64,000 bases of DNA from contig JAQISU010000179.1 of assembly GCA_029339505.1 (NCBI GenBank), forward strand, positions 5,579,501 through 5,643,500. Direction: 5' to 3'. Below are positions 57,950-64,000 of the stretch, piece by piece (position 1 is the stretch's first letter; every line of letters begins with the position of its first letter). A program made the translations under genes and the position numbers. The stretch comes from Unio delphinus. Taxonomy: Eukaryota; Mollusca; Bivalvia; Unionida; Unionidae. The notes beneath the pieces were generated by a model. It saw only the letters and a list, made by a program, of their open reading frames with translations, was not told the DNA's origin and did no database searches.

Positions 57950-60900
57950 GCACAACCGTGCTATTTGCTTTGCAAAAGTTACTTAATCTAAGTTCAGCTA
58001 TCTTCCCTGTCTCAATATGATCGTACTTTTTTCATTTCATTTGACTCAGATCAAATTTGAACAGTAGAAAAAAATCATTCCTAGCTGAGTGTTACATTAA
58101 ATCTTTTGCGAAACTTCAGTTTTAATTACACTGTTCAAGTTTTCTAACGAAAACAGACTTAAATCTTTGTAGCCATTGTTAAGAACTAGCATTGTAATAT
58201 TTCAAGACCAAATTATAATATTGGAAATATAATGTTAGTTTGGTAGTAGATTGAATTGTGCTATTTGTTCTGTTTCTTAAAGGAAGCATACCGATATGTC
58301 TACAAACATCGCGAAATAACCTGAATTTAGGAGAGGCATGACATTGAAAACGCACACTTAAATAGGTCCTGATATTTGGCCGTTTTGTCGCATACATGTA
58401 CCAAGGCCAAACTTGTATAGGTCTTGACGATTTGCCCTTTGTGTCGTGTGCATGTTACCAAATGCACAATTTGTACAGATTATGACGATTGTTTTCATGT
58501 AGTACAGTTGATTTTGGCTTTGGGGAATGTCTATAATTTGTAAATGACGTAAAATCTCCTTGTATATCTCAGCCTTTACCAAGGATTTTATAATGATTTA
58601 TGGACTGCGGCTAGAATGTGTAATATGCAAAATACATCTAACTGCATTCTTTAGTAATGATTTACTAATATTTTGATTCTGTTTCCTTAACCACTTACCT
58701 CAATCTCCCCTGCCTCCCCCAACAACCCTACATAAACAACGTTTAAGGTCTTGCATAATATTACCGTTCTCACTGACCACAGATGACATGTTATGTATTC
58801 AAGACCAAAATCCATTTCCAAAGACAATATGAAGGGCCATGTAAAAAGTCCACTATATAACTCTTCTTGCCTCCAAACAGTCACACTTACTTTAAACCTA
58901 TCGACATTATAACAAGGAATTGCCATTGGTCCTTCAGTGCTATAATTTTAATATGGCAACCGCATGGTTAATTCATGTTGTCGGTCAAGTGTCACCTTGT
59001 ACTAATCTCCACATATTAACTATGTGTGCTAAATAGTAAACGAAAACCCACGGTCAAGGTGACATACTGGGTTCAAATGGCAATATAGGGATTTTCGTGA
59101 CAGATCCATGTCTATTTAGTGAAACGATGTGGAAATGTACATATTTACTAGATGACGTGTTGCGTACAGATGCCCTGGCCCACTATTGCAATCTTAATTT
59201 CAGAGAGGACGTTCAAAGGGCAATAGAACCATTGTCACAAAAACAACCTTGAATTACCGGTAATATGAACCTTCATTCCAGAAATGCATTGTTTACCACA
59301 CTCAGGCCACACTCCATTCTAGGATACGAGACAGGGTTTATAGATCAACATATGGTGTTGATGTTATATTGTTTGAAAAGGATTTGTGATTTTAATGACA
59401 ATTTGTATAGATCTATATCTCTGTTGGACGATGTGTCGCTTACCCGACTAACGCTCTCAAGCAAAGGTTTTCATCTTAGCTATAGCTTAAATGTTGACGG
59501 ATATTTGTGTCAGGCTTATTCCTTTGTTTATACACCTCTACAGATTGTCTAGATCGAACAAGCATTTATTTAATGTAATATCTATGGATGGGAGCTGTAG
59601 TGTCCAATCGACACGTGTCTAGGTTATATTAAAAAGCTGTTTTGCAAATTTGGACAAAATATTAAGCATTTATTATAAAATAAAATGTTCTAGTTTGTAA
59701 TTCGCTTACCTTTGCGTGGAAACCTTAAACATATTAATTACTTAGAATTGTTTACAAGTGTTGTTGATTTTATTTTGTTACTGTCATATCACTATATCCT
59801 TTTTTCTAGAGGAATATAAATTTAATACAAAATCATCTCCGGAAGCGTAGTACTCGAAATAACTTTGAAATTAGTTAATAATACAACTGACGATTAATTT
59901 GAGCGATAACTTGTAGCATTTGTTTGTATTTGTAACTCATGTTAGTAGAAATATTCAAAATTAATTACTTCAAGTTATAACAAAGCTACAAATAAATAAA
60001 TACATATGACTGGGGCATTTTTAGTTCTTGATTTAGTAACATTTTTTTGTCACTCTTTTAATTTAGGCGCGGATTTTTTTAAGCAATATTACTGCATACA
60101 TTGTTCAACTAATAAATCTTTGGATCAGTGAAATTTCTTTCAGGCCCGCCATTTACGAATTAAACGTCTTTGATTTTGAAACAACGAATCTTTAGTTGAA
60201 TACATTCAGATCAAAAGATCCGTCAGACTTGTGAGCATCTTTTCAGATATTCTTTGATTACTGAGTCTTTGAATCTATAAATTCCTTATTGGCAAGACTT
60301 CCGGACTAACAAGCCTTCGAACTATTTAATCTTATATTTGCTCCAACGGGACATCAAAATTCCACTCAAAACATTGATGAATGATTCACAATGCAGAATT
60401 TTCATGAATCCTTCTGGAAACGGATTAGGTGAACATGAATAATTTTGTAAGTTACAAATTCCATACGAAACAAAAAGACATCGTCGCAAATCAGGATCGA
60501 TAATCCGCTACGATCTTTCTTCGACTGTGACAGTATGTTGTGAGATTTTCTCGTTTTCATGAATACGAATAAAGAAGACTATATCATCAACAATCCATTG
60601 TTACAATCACCTACATACCAATGAGAGTGACCATTTTACTGATCGATCAGTGATATTGCATGGAACAAAAAGTGTACAAAGATAATTTAAACAGCGTGAA
60701 AGGTCGCGCTTATAACCATGGCGAGAATAAAGTACTCGAAGCTCGCAGTGACTGTCTAAGTCGGCCAATTTACACTCCTGAGAAACGAGACATTCTGCGC
60801 GTGCGACGATAATATAGAGAATATATCGTCTATGCCAAAAAAGGGAAAGGATATTAATGAAAAAATGAAGCTACACAGGAAAACTACATTATCAAATTGA

Positions 60901-61534
60901 AATTATTAGACAGCTATAATTATTCGTCCACCAGAAATATGATTATGAACCCAAGTCCCAAGTTATGGTATCTTTCTTTCTCTCCCGCACGCACATAACC
61001 GTATGATGCCTAACCTCGGTATGATTAATTTAAAGGGGTTGTAACTAAAAAGAGTTCATAATACAGGTTCATCGCAGAAACACACCTTTCTTAATTTAAT
61101 GGCATTTTGTCATATTCAAATCAGTGTTTGCTTACATCGGCATACGATATATATGACACTTTATAATTTACACCGACTTCCAATTCGCTGAAATTGAGAC
61201 GTACATATTAGTAACTTTGTAGGATAATTTTCAAAAGTGAGAGATTCAAGTAAGAATACGTATAACCGAAAGTCATTGACTGTGAAATTGTAAAAAAGAC
61301 ATTAGTAACTTTGTTACCTAATTTTTAAAAATGAATATAATCAAACAAAAAATGCATTTAAGAACTTTTATGATGTTAAATTGCATTAGAGAATACTTAA
61401 TAATACATTACCTTTTAATATCTCATAATCTGAAATATTGTTTAACACTCTTCGTTAGCAGGAAGCTCATTATCTATGTTAAGCATGTTTAGAAAGTTAT
61501 AGTCTCTCGCCCACCTGGATTGTAGCTAGAATTG

Positions 61535-61590
<56 letters not shown>
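57950..61590. repeat. Old segmental duplication, copy 2 (partner 42560-44160)
   Basis: Collinear with copy 1 but stretched. About 2.4 kb (58900-61330) has no counterpart and no recognised content. Short ~62-bp repeats at 58375-58500 replace the 78-bp array of copy 1. Confidence 0.65.
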
Positions 61591-61591
<1 letters not shown>

Positions 61592-61650
61592 ACTATCGAC
61601 TCTCTTTCTCTCTCTCTTTCTCTGTCTGTTCGTCTCTCTGTCTCTCTCTA
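61536..61650. repeat. (CT)n microsatellite with imperfect extension
   Basis: A CT run 61536-61589, then interrupted CT/TTCT to 61650. Counterpart of 44106-44160. Confidence 0.95.
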
Positions 61651-62046
61651 CTTTTATTAATAAAACCATCTGTCATGTTTAAATCATAAGTGTGTATTAC
61701 ATTGATTTATTCATTCTGAAGAAAAAAAGAGACTAAGAAAAGAAAACAGCAAGCTTATCAATATGCAAAGGTGATTGTAAAAAGCATAAAGAGCATATAA
61801 CAACATTTTGTAGAGGACACGCTCGCGGATGTGAGTTCATTCGCAAGTTCATTCACAAGTCAATACACACCTGCCTGTAATAAATCTGAACTCCGTTCAA
61901 AAGGGCAAATATACGTATGTGTATGTGATATAAACAAAATATCTGTACAGTATGTACCCTGTATCAATGGTATACCACTTTTTATATACATTTCATTAAT
62001 GAAACATTTATACATTTCGTGGTATATCATTGATACAACGTACATA

Positions 62047-62047
<1 letters not shown>

Positions 62048-62101
<54 letters not shown>
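62048..62101. repeat. (CA)n microsatellite
   Basis: About 26 CA units. The frames open on both strands here are artefacts. Confidence 0.95.
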
Positions 62102-62103
<2 letters not shown>

Positions 62104-62399
62104 TATATCAAATCGACGAGAAATCCACGAATGAATTACAAAAGTTCTTGTAATAAATGTTGTAATAGATTCAATTTCATGCTGTGTTGGAAAATCCAAG
62201 ATGAAACATCTGATATATGCTGAAGTATGTTTTTGTTTTCTTCTACAGTTCCTTGTTGAAACACAATATTTAACACTCTGGTGCTGGGTAACGGAATAGA
62301 ATTATGGCAAACTGTCTTTGTGCAAGAATTCTGTATGATCCTCGCTTTCCAGAAATACCAAATAATCCTTTAAAATCCATTTAATTGAGGAAACGTTGT

Positions 62400-62549
62400 T
62401 ATTATAGGATTAAATGATCATGGTTGGGTATTTATTGATGTGTAAATTTTACCTAATCACTCACAAATCGGACTTTATTTACTTTGTGAGTGATTAGGTA
62501 AAATTTACACATCAATAACTACCCAACTATGATCATTTAATCCTTATAA
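62400..62549. repeat. Near-perfect 67-bp-arm hairpin
   Basis: Arms 62400-62468 and 62483-62549 are inverted copies with about four mismatches around a loop of about 14 bases (CGGACTTTATTTA region). Each arm holds GATTAAATGATCAT-GTTGGGTA and TGATGTGTAAATTTTACCTA. It could be a foldback MITE or a transcribed hairpin precursor. Confidence 0.85.
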
Positions 62550-63950
62550 TTCCAATTTCATCATTTCTATCGTCAAATTAACTTATTCCATCAATAATGC
62601 ATTCTAATTTACCTAGCGCGTAGTTACCTTTCATTCGGCGTTTCACACCGCCCCGTAATACATAACCTGTACAGAATCACACGAAGAAATTGACTACGGC
62701 CACAGTTACGTTTATTCATAAACTTCATCTTTTACATCATAGGCAATGGTTACCGTGGTTTTTAACACATTTTGTTTACTGACAACATTCTTGTTCAATT
62801 TTAGTCAGTCCCATCTGTTACGTCAGATGACCGTGACCTTACATAATAACAACTGATACGGACTCAACAAGTGTGCTACATTAAATTTCAATCAAACCTG
62901 AATTCATTATGGATTTTTTCTGTGAATACTTCCAATTTTTATGGAAATATGAACAAGATGATGCTATCCTTACTATATAAAGGTAACAATGAAATAAATT
63001 CTATACAAGAGTAACATTTTATGTCATTCTCAGCAGCGAAAATTCCAGTGTAAAATCACCGTAATCGTCCATTTTGCTCGACTATGTAGCAGACGAATGC
63101 TAAATTGTATAGTAAACTATGCATTTGAATCAAAGAATATTGGAAAAAGTATAAAAGTGTAAAAGTTATATTTATTTGCAGAATTATATATTTTACAGAT
63201 GACAAAATCGTTTCACAATAACGTGTCTGCAATGTTTATTTATATTTCAAAAACCGAAAGTAGTCCCAGAATTTATGGAAGTGTAAACAATTCCTGATCA
63301 ACATCACGTGACCGTTTACATCCAATCATATTACAGGAAATTCGTTAAATTCATAAAAATTGGAATTATAGATTCACAAACTGGCTATACAACTAAAGAA
63401 AATGACATACCGTCAGATGTAAAAGTAAAACTCAAATTAACTATATTTCACTAAAAAAAAAATTATATCGTATTCTAATACGCAGTTTTTAACAAATCAT
63501 AAACTTCAGAAATCACGAAGGGGGAGGAGTCACGTTATCGTTTTTATCACGTGCTCTAGCATAACACTGACGGGAACCAATCATTTTCAATTTAAGAATA
63601 AAATGTTGTTTTACTTCTTAATTCACTAGTGCCATCTTGACCTTGACAACAACCAGTCATTTTAAAATTAAAATAAAACCTGTTTACGTGATTTTCACTA
63701 ACCTTGAATCAAGGCTACGATCTAGGTCAACGTTACTTGTTTGCCATAGAAAATTTAGGTCAACCGATTTTTTCGGAAGAAACATTATCTCTAGTGAATA
63801 AATTGACATTACAATAACATGTAATGAAAACTAAAAGAGAATTTGAAACTGACAAACAGTATTAAATCAGAACAAATATTTATCAAATCAGATATACGCA
63901 ACAATAACGCTGAAATTGGATGTACTTGCCTTTCCGCAAAACACTAATGA
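62550..63950. other. Intergenic stretch, nothing recognised
   Basis: AT-rich, with several CACGTGA motifs (for example 63305, 63548) but no recognised gene. Confidence 0.4.
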
Positions 63951-64000
63951 AGTCTGGCCTGGTCGGATATCGAATTGGCGACTCTTGGATTCCGAGTCAG
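63951..64000 (-). mobile_element. Possible tRNA-derived SINE head cut by the window end
   Basis: On the minus strand the last 50 bases read GACTCGGAATCCAAGAGTCG then CCAATTCGATATCCGACCAG, like an anticodon arm followed by a T arm. The rest would lie beyond the window. Confidence 0.3.

Noticed and set aside
61831..62223. Open frames with His-Thr and Cys-Val repeats
   Set aside because: Produced by the (CA)n microsatellite at 62048-62101.

Overview
The window is AT-rich animal DNA. Genes are sparse, and it is packed with simple repeats, minisatellites, tRNA-derived SINEs, a decayed LINE, small DNA transposons and one large DIRS-type retrotransposon. This repeat mix, the small phased exons separated by 0.8-2.3 kb introns, and the absence of bacterial-style gene packing point to a marine invertebrate, most likely a mollusc (bivalve or gastropod). 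That assignment is an inference from repeat style; nothing in the sequence proves the species.

Region 1 (1-11.6 kb) holds the only convincing host gene: the 3' end of a plus-strand gene, in three small exons (2482-2536, 3386-3513, 5793-5873). Their splice phases join into one frame that reads like the C-terminal part of an SLC26/SulP anion-transporter STAS domain plus a 26-residue tail ending in T-V-M. The gene starts upstream of the window or in exons I could not find. Its introns and 3' flank carry a LINE tail, a long-TIR MITE and several minisatellites.

Region 2 (11.7-22.4 kb) is mobile DNA: a broken pogo/Tigger-type transposase, a 819-bp non-autonomous DNA element with a clean 7-bp target duplication, and a 7.1-kb DIRS retrotransposon (15101-22203). 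The DIRS copy has inverted terminal repeats, an internal complementary region, and decayed gag, RT, RNase H and tyrosine recombinase. It is inserted without target duplication into a minisatellite, whose two halves rejoin exactly across it.

Region 3 (22.4-42 kb) shows no gene. It contains a 38-bp minisatellite of about 42 copies, a SINE concatemer, several smaller tandem arrays and a 100-bp-arm inverted repeat.

Region 4 (42-64 kb) is a mosaic of old direct duplications (42.6-44.2 with 58-61.6 kb; 49.1-51.9 with 52-52.9 and 53.5-57 kb). It contains more SINEs, a CR1/L2-type LINE split by a Tigger-like MITE, a 2.3-kb field of 50-bp repeats and a near-perfect 150-bp hairpin. A few exon-like stretches (42029-42214, 44428-44508, 45940-46130) are open but unrecognised.
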